Assembly (NCBI RefSeq): GCF_002834385.1
Contig: NZ_PITQ01000011.1
Coordinates: 1 to 64,000, forward strand
Direction of reading: 5' to 3'
DNA from: Rahnella sp. AA
GTDB taxonomy: Bacteria > Pseudomonadota > Gammaproteobacteria > Enterobacterales > Enterobacteriaceae
DNA: 64,000 nucleotides
Position numbers and translations under genes: made by a program. Shown here one piece after another: positions 54,237 to 63,231 of the stretch. Under the pieces are notes generated by a model. The model did no database searches. It saw only the letters and a list, made by a program, of their open reading frames with translations, and was not told the DNA's origin. Each line of letters opens with the position of its first letter. Positions within the stretch are counted from its first letter, which is position 1.

Positions 54237-55487
54237 TTATTTAGCCCTTGCCGCTCCGCCTTCTGAAAACCAAACCTTGATTCCTGCCATGATTGATTCC
54301 GCGACCTGCTGCTGAAAATGGGACGTCTTCAATTTTTTCTCTTCATTGATATTACTGATGAAAGCCGTCTCCACCAGAATGGACGGAATGTCCGGCGCTT
54401 TCAGCACGGCAAAACCGGCCTGATCGACTTTGTTTTTATGCAGATGATTAATTTTGCCCATGCGCGTCAGCACTTCTTTGCCAAATTTAAGGCTGTCGCC
54501 GATGGTTGCCGTCTGAACCAGATCAAACATTGTATGATCCAGATAACGATCGCCGCTTTTGCTGACACCGCCAATCAGGTCTGACTCGTTTTGGGTTTGT
54601 GCCAAAAAGCGTGCTGCGGAACTGGTGGCTCCCTTCGTCGATAAAGCAAAAACGGACGAGCCTTTAGCCGCTCGATTTGTAAACGCATCGGCATGAATAG
54701 AAATGAACAGATCTGCCCGCAGTTTTCGCGCTTTCGCCACACGGACTTTCAGAGGAATAAAGACATCTTCATTACGGGTCATATGCGCTTTCATATTAGG
54801 TTCACGCGTAATCAGTTTTTGCAGACGGCGCGCGATTTGCAAAACCACATCCTTTTCACGCGTTTTGTATTTACCAATCGCACCTGGATCTTCACCGCCA
54901 TGGCCCGGATCCAGCATAATCACCAGCGGCCTGCTTCGCCCGGCCTGACCGTCTTTGGCCGTTTCAGGTGGCAGCGTTCTCGCCACATCGCCGCGGTTGT
55001 AATCTTCCAGTAATGCCAGCAGCGGATCATCTTCCGCACTCACGGCACCGTCTTCCGGATACAAATCGACGACCAGACGGTTGTGGAATTCGGCGACCGG
55101 CTTGAGAGTAAACACATGAGGATTGATGGCCCGCTTGAGCTCAAGCACCATGCGCACCGTTTTAGTATCAAACTGCCCCACCCGCGCCTGACGGATATAG
55201 GGGTCACTTTGCTGAACCTTTTCTCCTAGCCCTTTCAGGATGCTGTTGAGGTGAACACCTTCAATATCGACGACCACACGCGGCGGGTCGCTCAGCAGAA
55301 ATTGCTTATATTTTAGAGGCGTACTGGATTCGAGCGTAATGCGGGTGTACGTAGAAGAAGGCCAGATGCGTACTGCAATAACCTGTGAGTTGGCGGCGAA
55401 CCCCACCTTGCTCACACTCAGCATCCAGGAAGCCGCTACAGTTTGAAGAAGCCGTCGTCGCCCGGGATTGTGGTTATCGTCAGTCAT
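54237..55487 (-). CDS. amiC: N-acetylmuramoyl-L-alanine amidase AmiC
   Basis: Periplasmic zinc amidase that splits septal peptidoglycan during cell separation, activated by NlpD. The 416-residue precursor has a Tat signal with twin arginines in GRRRLLQ (9-15). An AMIN domain for septal targeting follows (about 35-155), then an Amidase_3 catalytic domain with the zinc motif [12 protein letters not shown] (about 190) and the late ETAFISN glutamate motif. Divergent from argA. Confidence 0.95.
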   Translation of the reverse strand: MTDDNHNPGRRRLLQTVAASWMLSVSKVGFAANSQVIAVRIWPSSTYTRITLESSTPLKYKQFLLSDPPRVVVDIEGVHLNSILKGLGEKVQQSDPYIRQARVGQFDTKTVRMVLELKRAINPHVFTLKPVAEFHNRLVVDLYPEDGAVSAEDDPLLALLEDYNRGDVARTLPPETAKDGQAGRSRPLVIMLDPGHGGEDPGAIGKYKTREKDVVLQIARRLQKLITREPNMKAHMTRNEDVFIPLKVRVAKARKLRADLFISIHADAFTNRAAKGSSVFALSTKGATSSAARFLAQTQNESDLIGGVSKSGDRYLDHTMFDLVQTATIGDSLKFGKEVLTRMGKINHLHKNKVDQAGFAVLKAPDIPSILVETAFISNINEEKKLKTSHFQQQVAESIMAGIKVWFSEGGAARAK

Positions 55488-55664
55488 GCAGTCTCAAAAG
55501 TGTCTAAAAGTAAAAAATAGCTGATAAAAAACTCAGTTTACGGATTCTAACGAATCGTATCCTGCATGTCATTCCTAAACATTTATTCGATTAATCAATT
55601 TGTTGTATGTTTGTAATGAGTGCTAAAACAAAAACAGAGATTTCCTACTTGCCACACGACGACA

Positions 55665-55703
55665 AAAGAATAAAAATACAAAAATTACGAATAAAAATTC
55701 ATA
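55665..55703 (+). promoter_or_regulatory. Tandem ARG boxes (ArgR operator) of argA
   Basis: Two 18-bp A/T-rich imperfect palindromes separated by 3 bp: box 1 at 55665-55682 with core GAATAAAAATAC and box 2 at 55686-55703 with core GAATAAAAATTCAT, close to the ArgR consensus TGAATWWWWATTCA. The 3-bp spacing is the standard arrangement for an ArgR hexamer. Position just upstream of the GTG implies arginine repression of argA. Confidence 0.88.
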
Positions 55704-55715
55704 CGAGGTTTTGCC

Positions 55716-57041
55716 GTGAAGGAACGTAGTACAGAACTGGTTCAGGGATTTCGCCACACAGTTCCCTATATTAATGCGCACCGTGGCAAAACGTTCGTGG
55801 TCATGCTCGGTGGGGAAGCCATAGAACATGAGAATTTTAGCAATATCGTCAATGATATCGGGCTGTTACACAGTTTAGGCATCCGTCTGGTGGTGGTGTA
55901 TGGCGCACGCCCGCAGATTGATGAGAACCTTTCTGAGCACAATTATGAGCCGATTTATCACAAAAATATCCGTGTGACAGATGCCAGAGCCCTTGAGCTG
56001 GTGAAGCAGGCCGCAGGCTTGTTGCAGCTGGATATCACCGCGCGACTTTCCATGAGCCTGAATAATACGCCACTGCAGGGCGCACATATCAATGTAGTCA
56101 GCGGGAATTTTATCATTGCTCAGCCGCTGGGCGTCGATGATGGCATTGATTACTGCCACAGTGGCCGTATCCGCCGTATCGATGAAGAAGCGATTCACCG
56201 CCAGCTCGACAGCAATGCGATTGTGCTGCTTGGCCCGGTAGCAGTTTCCGTCACCGGGGAAAGCTTCAATCTGACATCAGAAGAAGTTGCGACACAGCTG
56301 GCTATAAAACTGAAAGCCGAGAAAATGATTGGTTTCTGCTCTTCGCAGGGCGTCATCAACGATGAAGGGAATATTATCTCCGAGTTATTCCCAAACGAAG
56401 CCCAGGAACGTATCGACCTGATGGAATCGAGCGGAGACTATCTTTCCGGTACTGTACGGTTCCTGCGTGGCGCGGTGAAAGCCTGTCGCAGCGGCGTACG
56501 TCGCAGTCACCTGATCAGTTATCAGGAAGATGGCGCGCTGGTTCAGGAACTGTTCTCACGTGACGGTATTGGTACGCAAATCGTCATGGAAAGCGCTGAG
56601 CAGGTTCGCCGCGCCACCATCAACGATATCGGCGGTATTCTCGAGCTGATCCGTCCGCTGGAACAACAGGGCATTCTGGTTCGCCGCTCCCGCGAACAGT
56701 TGGAAATGGAAATCGACAAATTCACCATTATCGAACGCGATAATCTGACCATTGCCTGTGCCGCACTTTATCCGTTCCACGATGAAGGGATTGGCGAAAT
56801 GGCGTGCGTGGCGGTTCATCCTGATTATCGCAGCTCTTCACGCGGCGAAATGTTGCTACAACGCGTCGCCAGTCAGGCCAAACAGATGGGCCTGAACCGG
56901 TTATTTGTGCTGACGACACGCAGCATCCACTGGTTCCAGGAGCGTGGTTTTAAACCAGCGGAAGTCGACGTCCTGCCGATTCAGAAACAGGAAATGTACA
57001 ACTATCAGCGCCGGTCTAAGATCCTGATTTCAGATCTCTGA
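55716..57041 (+). CDS. argA: N-acetylglutamate synthase
   Basis: First step of arginine synthesis, acetylating glutamate; inhibited by arginine. The 441-residue protein has an N-terminal amino-acid-kinase fold ([17 protein letters not shown] region, about 21-37) and a C-terminal GNAT acetyltransferase domain ([17 protein letters not shown]). Starts with GTG behind CGAGG; E. coli also starts this gene with GTG. It has two residues fewer than E. coli. It is followed at once by a bidirectional terminator and ptrA rather than by recD. Confidence 0.96.
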   Translation: MKERSTELVQGFRHTVPYINAHRGKTFVVMLGGEAIEHENFSNIVNDIGLLHSLGIRLVVVYGARPQIDENLSEHNYEPIYHKNIRVTDARALELVKQAAGLLQLDITARLSMSLNNTPLQGAHINVVSGNFIIAQPLGVDDGIDYCHSGRIRRIDEEAIHRQLDSNAIVLLGPVAVSVTGESFNLTSEEVATQLAIKLKAEKMIGFCSSQGVINDEGNIISELFPNEAQERIDLMESSGDYLSGTVRFLRGAVKACRSGVRRSHLISYQEDGALVQELFSRDGIGTQIVMESAEQVRRATINDIGGILELIRPLEQQGILVRRSREQLEMEIDKFTIIERDNLTIACAALYPFHDEGIGEMACVAVHPDYRSSSRGEMLLQRVASQAKQMGLNRLFVLTTRSIHWFQERGFKPAEVDVLPIQKQEMYNYQRRSKILISDL

Positions 57042-57068
57042 AAATCAGAACCCGTTATTCCGAACATC

Positions 57069-57095
57069 AAAAAGGACGCTTTCGCGTCCTTTTGC
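57069..57095. terminator. Bidirectional terminator between argA and ptrA
   Basis: Stem AAAAGGACGC-like AAAGGACGC / GCGTCCTTT with a TTTC loop, T-run on the plus strand and A-run before it. It ends both argA and the convergent ptrA. In E. coli recD and recB occupy this place. Confidence 0.88.
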
Positions 57096-57114
57096 TTTTA
57101 CTAAAACCTGATAT

Positions 57115-60006
57115 CTATTTACTGGTTTGCGATTTCAGAGCTTGCTGCAGGGTCGAGGTATCCGGCCAGGTTTTAAAACCTTCCGGCGCAGCATACTGAG
57201 GCGTTTTACTGTCGTTGCCAGAAACCTGTGACAGCATCGCCAGACCATCTTGCACAATCACAGCCTGATGGAAATAATCGGCCAACTGAGTCTGCGTCAA
57301 CTCGGCAATCACGCGGATCACATTTGCCCGGGTATCAAACTGAGCATTTCCGCGACTGAAATCATTCCCCAGACGATCGGCTTCCTCATCCAGAGTCTGC
57401 GGACGTTGCTGCATCTCATTCACTAATCCCTGCTTATATTGCAGGAATTCAGTATCTTTCATCTCACGCAAACGCTTTTCAGCCTGCGGGTAAAATGCCA
57501 GATAACGCTGATAGAGATAGTCAGGCTGTTTACTGTTACTTTGCAGCAGGAACCCGATCCCCCACTGCTTCCCTACCGGGATCGGGAAAGCAAATACTGC
57601 ATATCCCAGCTGCTCCTGAGTACGTAACTGACTGTAGAACCACGGTTGAATAATTTGCCCCAGCAGAGCGCTGTAACCCATACTTTGTACTTCATCGTAA
57701 CCAGCCGGCACATACACGGCTGCCAGTGCGGAATCAGAACTGGTTCCTATCCTCTGGATATTAGCCTTTACTGGTTGCGTCACCTGAGCATACTCACCAC
57801 GCCACCACTGAGTACCGTGCAAGCCAAGTTTGTTCATAATCTGCTGCGACATGGCCTTAACTTGATCACCCGTCATGTTCCCGACGACCATCACTTCAAC
57901 AGCAGCATGGTGAACCAATTGTTCGCGGTAAGCGTTTACGTCATCCAGCGTAATTGCAGAAACTAACTTTTCGCGTTCGCTACGCTCGGTGTAAGGCACT
58001 CGGGACAATAACTGAACCGGCTGCAACGCCAGTTCAAAGGCCTTGCCTTTATCAGCGGAAGATAAACGTTCCAGATACCAGGATTTTGCCTGATCCAGCT
58101 GTTCCTGCGTCGGCTTAAAGTTCGGATAGTTATCCACTAATGCCGCCAGCAAATCAGGCAGACATTCAGTAAAGCCGGTGGCGGTAAATTGCAGACCATT
58201 ATCCGGAGATGTCCCGAACGTGATACCGCCTATGGACGCCTGATAGCTCAGTTGATCAAACGCGACGCCAGTCAGGTAATCCGTCAGGCCGTACAGCACC
58301 TGATTTTTGGCCGAACTGAGTGCCTCTTCATTACGGAATGACACCGTGACATTGGCTTTCGGCTCATCGGCAAAGTACCGGCTGGGCATGTAGAAAACAC
58401 GCAGCCCTTTATCTTCCACCAGCAATTCTGGTTTGGTCGCCGTAGAGTCTTTTGTCACCAGCGCCAGAGAATCGGGAATATACGGGTTCAGCGCTGGCAG
58501 CGACAACGTAATGCCCTGCGCCAGCGTTTTCCATTGTTCAAAAGTTTGCGGCGGCACTTTATCAACTTCGTAAGGCGCGTCCATAAAGTAAGCTATTTTG
58601 TTGTGAGGCTCATTCGGGCTGATGATCCAGAACCTCGCATTTTGCGGCGTCATTTCATCCAGACGCGATGCGATAGCCTTGGGATCATACTGATCGGTCA
58701 GATAGGGTGAATCGAGCACATGTTCAACAGGAACACGCAGCATGGTATCCACCAGCCATTCCACATAATCCATATCGCGGGTTAACGCCGGATACCGAAA
58801 ATCGAGCGCCATAACGTGAGCGATTTCGTCGAAATAAGATTTCTGAATTCCCTGCGTCCGCATCTCGTTGAGATAACTGAAAATAGCGGCAATCACCGTA
58901 TCGCGCTGAGCAAGACCTTTATCCGTCAGGGAAACAGAGATATTAAATACCCCCATATTCCGGTTAACCATCGGGTCCGCACCAGCGCTAATACCATCTG
59001 CGTAACCTTGCTTCTGCAACCAGTCTGACAGCGTATTCGGGCTGCGGTTGCCAATCAGATAGCTGATATAGGTATCTGTTTTACTGCGAAAATCTGCACT
59101 GTTGTTGTCGATGGCAAATTCAACACGTAATTCTTTGCGAGGCTGTGCAGGAACAAAGTGGATGAATTCACCTTTTTGCTCTGCCGTCACCGTCGGCACG
59201 GTAATCGGCGGTACAACGGCATGATGGTTGGCTATCTTTCCAAAGGTATTGGCGGCCAAATCAGCCAACTCCGGCAACGGTTTATTGCTGTAAATCACCC
59301 CCACCAGCAGATTGGCCGAGTAATAGCGGTGATAGAACGCGGTGAGCTGATCGTGAAGTTTGCTGCCTGGTTTATCTTTTAACGTATCCAGATTGCCGCC
59401 GGAATAACGAGCCGCCGGGTGCTCAGGGTTTAACGTTTCAGCCCGAACCTGCGCCATGCGCATACCATCACGCGAACGTGCCATCGTCAGTTCGGCATTC
59501 ACCGCATTACGCTCACGATCGCCGTTAGCCGGATCCAGCAATGGCTCTCCAATAGCGTCCGAAAGACGATCTACCGCTTCAGGCAGGGCATCATTTTCAA
59601 CTTCCAGATAAAAGGCCGTGCGGTAAGACGCAGTGCTACCGTTATGGCTGCCGCCGTGTTTTTTGAGGAATTCAGAAAGGCTTTCAGGCTGAGGATACTT
59701 TTTAGATCCCATCAGAAGCATGTGTTCTGTGTAATGGGCAAGGCCAAGCTGGGAATCAGGATCTTCCAGCGAACCGACGGGAATCGCCAGCGCAGCAAGT
59801 GATTTGGGAGCCTGAGGGTCTGACACCAGCAATACCGTCATATCATTATCAAGTTTGATAGCCTGATACAGGCGGGGGTCGTTCTGACTTTTATTGATAG
59901 CTTGTGCATAAGGCTGCCATCCGGCTGCACTTGAAACAACAGGGGCCCAAAAGGTCAATAACAACAGTAACCCTGAAATTCGGGTAACCTGCTTCAACAT
60001 TGCCAC
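57115..60006 (-). CDS. ptrA: Protease III (pitrilysin)
   Basis: Periplasmic zinc metalloprotease of the M16A family that degrades short peptides. The 963-residue precursor (962 in E. coli) has a Sec signal (hydrophobic 12-27, cut near SSA) and the inverted zinc motif H91-Y-T-E94-H95; the more distal glutamate lies about 75 residues later. An in-frame ATG two codons in is an alternative start. In E. coli ptrA lies between recC and recB and overlaps recB; here neither is present. Confidence 0.96.
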   Translation of the reverse strand: MAMLKQVTRISGLLLLLTFWAPVVSSAAGWQPYAQAINKSQNDPRLYQAIKLDNDMTVLLVSDPQAPKSLAALAIPVGSLEDPDSQLGLAHYTEHMLLMGSKKYPQPESLSEFLKKHGGSHNGSTASYRTAFYLEVENDALPEAVDRLSDAIGEPLLDPANGDRERNAVNAELTMARSRDGMRMAQVRAETLNPEHPAARYSGGNLDTLKDKPGSKLHDQLTAFYHRYYSANLLVGVIYSNKPLPELADLAANTFGKIANHHAVVPPITVPTVTAEQKGEFIHFVPAQPRKELRVEFAIDNNSADFRSKTDTYISYLIGNRSPNTLSDWLQKQGYADGISAGADPMVNRNMGVFNISVSLTDKGLAQRDTVIAAIFSYLNEMRTQGIQKSYFDEIAHVMALDFRYPALTRDMDYVEWLVDTMLRVPVEHVLDSPYLTDQYDPKAIASRLDEMTPQNARFWIISPNEPHNKIAYFMDAPYEVDKVPPQTFEQWKTLAQGITLSLPALNPYIPDSLALVTKDSTATKPELLVEDKGLRVFYMPSRYFADEPKANVTVSFRNEEALSSAKNQVLYGLTDYLTGVAFDQLSYQASIGGITFGTSPDNGLQFTATGFTECLPDLLAALVDNYPNFKPTQEQLDQAKSWYLERLSSADKGKAFELALQPVQLLSRVPYTERSEREKLVSAITLDDVNAYREQLVHHAAVEVMVVGNMTGDQVKAMSQQIMNKLGLHGTQWWRGEYAQVTQPVKANIQRIGTSSDSALAAVYVPAGYDEVQSMGYSALLGQIIQPWFYSQLRTQEQLGYAVFAFPIPVGKQWGIGFLLQSNSKQPDYLYQRYLAFYPQAEKRLREMKDTEFLQYKQGLVNEMQQRPQTLDEEADRLGNDFSRGNAQFDTRANVIRVIAELTQTQLADYFHQAVIVQDGLAMLSQVSGNDSKTPQYAAPEGFKTWPDTSTLQQALKSQTSK

Positions 60007-60236
60007 TCTCCCTCAATCGAGTAAATATGCCCTGGGGCACTAAAAATAAACAGTTCCACAACTGAACGATCTCAACCTGCTGTTTTCCGCTATCAGGTCT
60101 ATTCAGACCGCGCAGATGCAGGATAGTTGTGAAAAAAATCGAACCGGGATAGGCAGTCAGGAGCTCCGTCACATTTTGTACCCGAACCGGAAGTTCCCTG
60201 CAGGGGAAAATCACCCCGCTAAACCACTCTAAGCTG
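60007..60236. other. Spacer between ptrA and ppdC where recC is expected
   Basis: This 230-bp stretch separates the ppdC stop from the ptrA start. None of its frames looks like any part of RecC that I know. It holds a 10-bp palindrome CCCTGCAGGG (near 60196-60205) and presumably the ptrA promoter. I see no degraded gene, terminal repeat or mobile-element trace. Confidence 0.6.
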
Positions 60237-60662
60237 TTAGCCCGTCATTGCAAGCCGCTTGACGGTATTTTTGCTTCTCATTGAGAAGTCCCCTTCCCTT
60301 TTGTAAAGGTTCGGCTGGCACATCAGGCGCTGTAATACAGCCTGATATTTTGTCGGCGTTTGGATTGCAACACGGACCAACTCACAGGATTTTTCCGCTG
60401 AAATGCCAGATAATTGATATTCCCAACCTTTAGCTAAGGAGCCAGTACCATGACCTGTCACAGAATAGGCTTCTAACTGAGCATGGGCACCTGACCAGGC
60501 CTGCTGAACCTGCCACTGACGCATAAAACTATATGTCAGGGACTGATAATAATTAAGTAGTCCTAAAATGGAGACTGACAGCAATAACATCGCAATCAGG
60601 GCTTCAGGCAAGCTAAAACCCTGCGGTGCTGAGTTGATCTCATCCATTACAAACCAGCTCAT
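60237..60662 (-). CDS. ppdC: Prepilin-type N-terminal cleavage/methylation domain protein PpdC
   Basis: Minor-pilin-like inner-membrane protein. The type III signal is QG-FSLPEALIAM, with glutamate at +5 and a hydrophobic stretch to about residue 35. With 141 residues it is longer than E. coli PpdC (about 107), mostly in the C-terminal part, which has two cysteines. The start overlaps the ygdB stop by 23 bp; a second ATG at 60647 would overlap by 8 bp. Last of a four-gene set expected to act together in pilus or pseudopilus assembly. Confidence 0.82.
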   Translation of the reverse strand: MSWFVMDEINSAPQGFSLPEALIAMLLLSVSILGLLNYYQSLTYSFMRQWQVQQAWSGAHAQLEAYSVTGHGTGSLAKGWEYQLSGISAEKSCELVRVAIQTPTKYQAVLQRLMCQPNLYKREGDFSMRSKNTVKRLAMTG

Positions 60663-61128
60663 CGGCTTCAGGGCAAAAATCTAGCCATCCCTGTTTCAGT
60701 GGCGAAAAGAGCAAACTGCCGTCGGACTGCTTTTTCATACTGACTTGCTGGTACAGCATTACAGAATCAGTACCTTTTGCCATTTTTCCTTCACCCCGAA
60801 CTAAAAAGACATCCTCCCGCAATGACGGGCGGACACACACGCCGGCGCTCCCGCTGGCAATGATGCTTGCGGCCACGTTCTGGCATTGCCACTTCGCATC
60901 AGCAGTATCTTTCCACGACTGGCTGACGCCCCACGCTAATGCTGAAGAAGCATTCTCCCAGGCAATAACATAACGATGCTGATTTGAAGTCAGCGCAAGC
61001 CCGGCTGAGAGTTGCTGTTGCAATGAATTAAGAGCAATCAACCCTAACCCCATCATCACCATCACGCTCAATATCATGGCGCTCCCCCGCTGGTGTAAAG
61101 CAGCGCTCGTGTTCATCGCTGTTACCAT
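60640..61128 (-). CDS. ygdB: PilX-like prepilin-type protein YgdB
   Basis: Membrane-anchored minor-pilin-like protein. It has the RGSAMILSVMVMMGLG stretch, a PilX/PulK-like N-terminus without the +5 glutamate. The ATG at 61126-61128 overlaps the ppdB stop; the next ATG (61116) is also possible. About 162 residues against 135 in E. coli. The C-terminus WLDFCPEADELVC resembles E. coli WSDFCPLKERALC. Family role in pilus initiation is inferred. Confidence 0.8.
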   Translation of the reverse strand: MVTAMNTSAALHQRGSAMILSVMVMMGLGLIALNSLQQQLSAGLALTSNQHRYVIAWENASSALAWGVSQSWKDTADAKWQCQNVAASIIASGSAGVCVRPSLREDVFLVRGEGKMAKGTDSVMLYQQVSMKKQSDGSLLFSPLKQGWLDFCPEADELVCNG

Positions 61129-61703
61129 AAAAAATGCCCTGCAATTTGTTCTGTCACTTGCCTGTGGATAAAAGGATTTCGACTCCACTGCGCATCAAGT
61201 TGCAGAGAATAAAGACCTGCGGAGCCAGGACTGATGTGCTCAGTTACGCTAAATTTAGTCACGTTGACCTCTGAAGGGTCGAGCAGTTTTTCCCAGCCGG
61301 AACTCCCGCAGTCACCGGTTCCCCGCTGGATCTCAATACCGCCTTGCCGTAAGCGATAGCCAAAATATTCTGACTCAGCAGTACCCGGCCCTTCCCATCG
61401 CCCGTTGCGGTTCAGGTCATAAATCACGATAACGCAGGACCCGGCAGTTTCCCCAACCGCATTGCTGACAATGACCGGTTTACCCTCGCAGTTGCCATTA
61501 CAAAAACCCGCACGGCGGAGATCCTTTCCAATAGCAAAAGTCGTCTGGCGCAGGAGTTGTTCCAGCTGATAGTGCCGCCCCAGGCTCTGGCTCCTCTGGC
61601 GCATCAGCGGGTAAATTTGTGCAGCGCTGAGCATCAACATGCTCCCAACCCCCATGGCTATCATTACTTCAGGCAGCGTGAACCCGCGGCAAATTACTGA
61701 CAT
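61122..61703 (-). CDS. ppdB: Prepilin peptidase-dependent protein PpdB
   Basis: Minor-pilin-like protein with the type III prepilin signal CRG-FTLPEVMIAMGVGSM (cleavage after glycine, +5 glutamate). The ATG at 61701-61703 gives 193 residues (187 in E. coli) and overlaps ppdA by 10 bp. The cysteine-containing RAGFCNGNCEG segment and VIVIYDLNRNGRW match the E. coli protein. Needs a prepilin peptidase, not in the window. Confidence 0.88.
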   Translation of the reverse strand: MSVICRGFTLPEVMIAMGVGSMLMLSAAQIYPLMRQRSQSLGRHYQLEQLLRQTTFAIGKDLRRAGFCNGNCEGKPVIVSNAVGETAGSCVIVIYDLNRNGRWEGPGTAESEYFGYRLRQGGIEIQRGTGDCGSSGWEKLLDPSEVNVTKFSVTEHISPGSAGLYSLQLDAQWSRNPFIHRQVTEQIAGHFLW

Positions 61704-62188
61704 ACGCCGATGCCAAGCAAAGGCTGCTCTTCGCTGCATGTCCGTAGCCGTCCTCTGGCAGAAAGCACGAGACGCAGGCGACCGGATGAATTTTTTAATG
61801 TTAAATGCCCGGCTAACGCCGCATTGCGCAAACCATAAAAACCCATCGACCTGTCTGTCGAATCCGATAGTTCAACTTCGGGTTCATTGATTGAAAAGAT
61901 TTTACCGTTTGCACTGTGACAGTCTGAGGGTCGCACGCCGGTTCCCACACAGCCACCGGCTCCGCCGATAGCCCACAGAATTGCAGAGCGATTGTAATTA
62001 TTAGCTTCAGCCTGAACCCCATAGAGATACAGCCGCAGTTGCTGAGCCTGCTGCTCAAGCTTTAGCGCCTGTTGATAACTGCGCCAGCTGTACATTCCCC
62101 ACAAGGCACAGATAGCGACCAGAGCGACCACAACCATCATTTCTATCAGTGACATACCTTGTTCCTCTTCCTGCTGAGTCATTTTCAT
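61694..62188 (-). CDS. ppdA: Prepilin peptidase-dependent protein PpdA
   Basis: Minor-pilin-like protein of the GspH/FimT type, 164 residues. The type III signal EEEQG-MSLIEMMVVVALV has the +5 glutamate but methionine instead of the usual phenylalanine at +1. The segments VELSDSTDRSMGFYGLRNAALAGHLTLKN and RLRLVLSARGRLR (each shown only by their ends) align with E. coli PpdA. First gene of ppdA-ppdB-ygdB-ppdC. A second ATG two codons in is possible. Confidence 0.87.
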   Translation of the reverse strand: MKMTQQEEEQGMSLIEMMVVVALVAICALWGMYSWRSYQQALKLEQQAQQLRLYLYGVQAEANNYNRSAILWAIGGAGGCVGTGVRPSDCHSANGKIFSINEPEVELSDSTDRSMGFYGLRNAALAGHLTLKNSSGRLRLVLSARGRLRTCSEEQPLLGIGVCQ

Positions 62189-62389
62189 GCGGTCAGGGTA
62201 GTCGCTTGGTTTTTTACCGCTACGGGCAAAATGATTTTTTCCAGGATATCGTCAGAACAATTCGTGCAATCGGCTACGCACGACAGCAATCTTGCGCGAT
62301 ATCTCGCAAAGAAATCATCTGGATGAAAATCGCAGTAGGAATGGGCAAGCAAAGGAGTAAAAGGGGATGCAGCAGAAGAGGAGTTGATA

Positions 62390-62418
62390 AATCCGCCCGA
62401 CGAAACCGTCAGGCGGTA
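62390..62418 (-). terminator. Probable terminator of lgt-thyA
   Basis: Minus-strand stem CCGCCTGACG / CGTCGGGCGG with a GTTT loop just after thyA, followed by ATTTATC rather than a clean T-run. The rest of the 242-bp spacer to ppdA shows nothing else I can name. Confidence 0.6.
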
Positions 62419-62430
62419 GACAGCACAGAA

Positions 62431-63225
62431 TCAGATAGCAACAGGGGCTTTAATTGCAGGGTGTGGATCGTACCCTTCAATCTCGAAATCTTCGAAGCTG
62501 TAATCAAACAGGGAGGCAGGTTTGCGCTTGATAATCAGTTTCGGCAACGCACGTGGCTCACGGCTCAGTTGCAAATGTGTCTGTTCCATGTGGTTGCTGT
62601 ACAGGTGAGTATCGCCACCGGTCCAGACAAAATCGCCCACTTCAAGGTCGCATTGTTGCGCCATCATGTGAACCAGCAATGCATAGCTGGCGATATTGAA
62701 TGGCAGGCCGAGGAAGATATCGCATGAGCGCTGATACAGCTGGCAGGACAATTTGCCGTCCGCCACATAGAACTGGAAGAAGGCGTGGCACGGCGCCAGC
62801 GCCATCTGATCCAGCTCACCCACGTTCCAGGCCGAAACAATGATACGGCGGGAATTAGGGTCCTGTTTCAGTTGCTTAATCACATTCGACAATTGGTCAA
62901 TTTGCGTACCATCAGCCGCCCCCCACGCACGCCACTGTTTGCCGTACACCGGGCCGAGGTCACCGTTCTCATCAGCCCACTCGTCCCAGATACTGACGTT
63001 ATTTTCACGCAGATAGGCAATATTGGTTTCGCCTTTCAGGAACCACAGGAGTTCATGAATAATGGAGCGCAGATGGCATTTTTTCGTGGTGACCAGCGGG
63101 AAGCCTTCCTGCAAATTGAAACGCATCTGATGACCAAAAATCGACAACGTGCCAGTCCCGGTACGGTCGGCTTTAGGGGTGCCCTCATCGAGCACTTTCT
63201 GCATTAAATCCAGATACTGTTTCAT
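62431..63225 (-). CDS. thyA: Thymidylate synthase
   Basis: Makes dTMP from dUMP with methylene-tetrahydrofolate. 264 residues, exactly as in E. coli, with the nucleophile C146 in [14 protein letters not shown]. It follows lgt by 6 bp, so the two form an operon, and translation is probably coupled as known in E. coli. Confidence 0.98.
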   Translation of the reverse strand: MKQYLDLMQKVLDEGTPKADRTGTGTLSIFGHQMRFNLQEGFPLVTTKKCHLRSIIHELLWFLKGETNIAYLRENNVSIWDEWADENGDLGPVYGKQWRAWGAADGTQIDQLSNVIKQLKQDPNSRRIIVSAWNVGELDQMALAPCHAFFQFYVADGKLSCQLYQRSCDIFLGLPFNIASYALLVHMMAQQCDLEVGDFVWTGGDTHLYSNHMEQTHLQLSREPRALPKLIIKRKPASLFDYSFEDFEIEGYDPHPAIKAPVAI

Positions 63226-63231
63226 GTTACC

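Noticed and set aside
59891-60214. 107-codon minus-strand frame in the ptrA upstream region, examined as a recC remnant
   Set aside because: No resemblance to any RecC segment I know, and its second half is an out-of-frame reading of the ptrA signal region.
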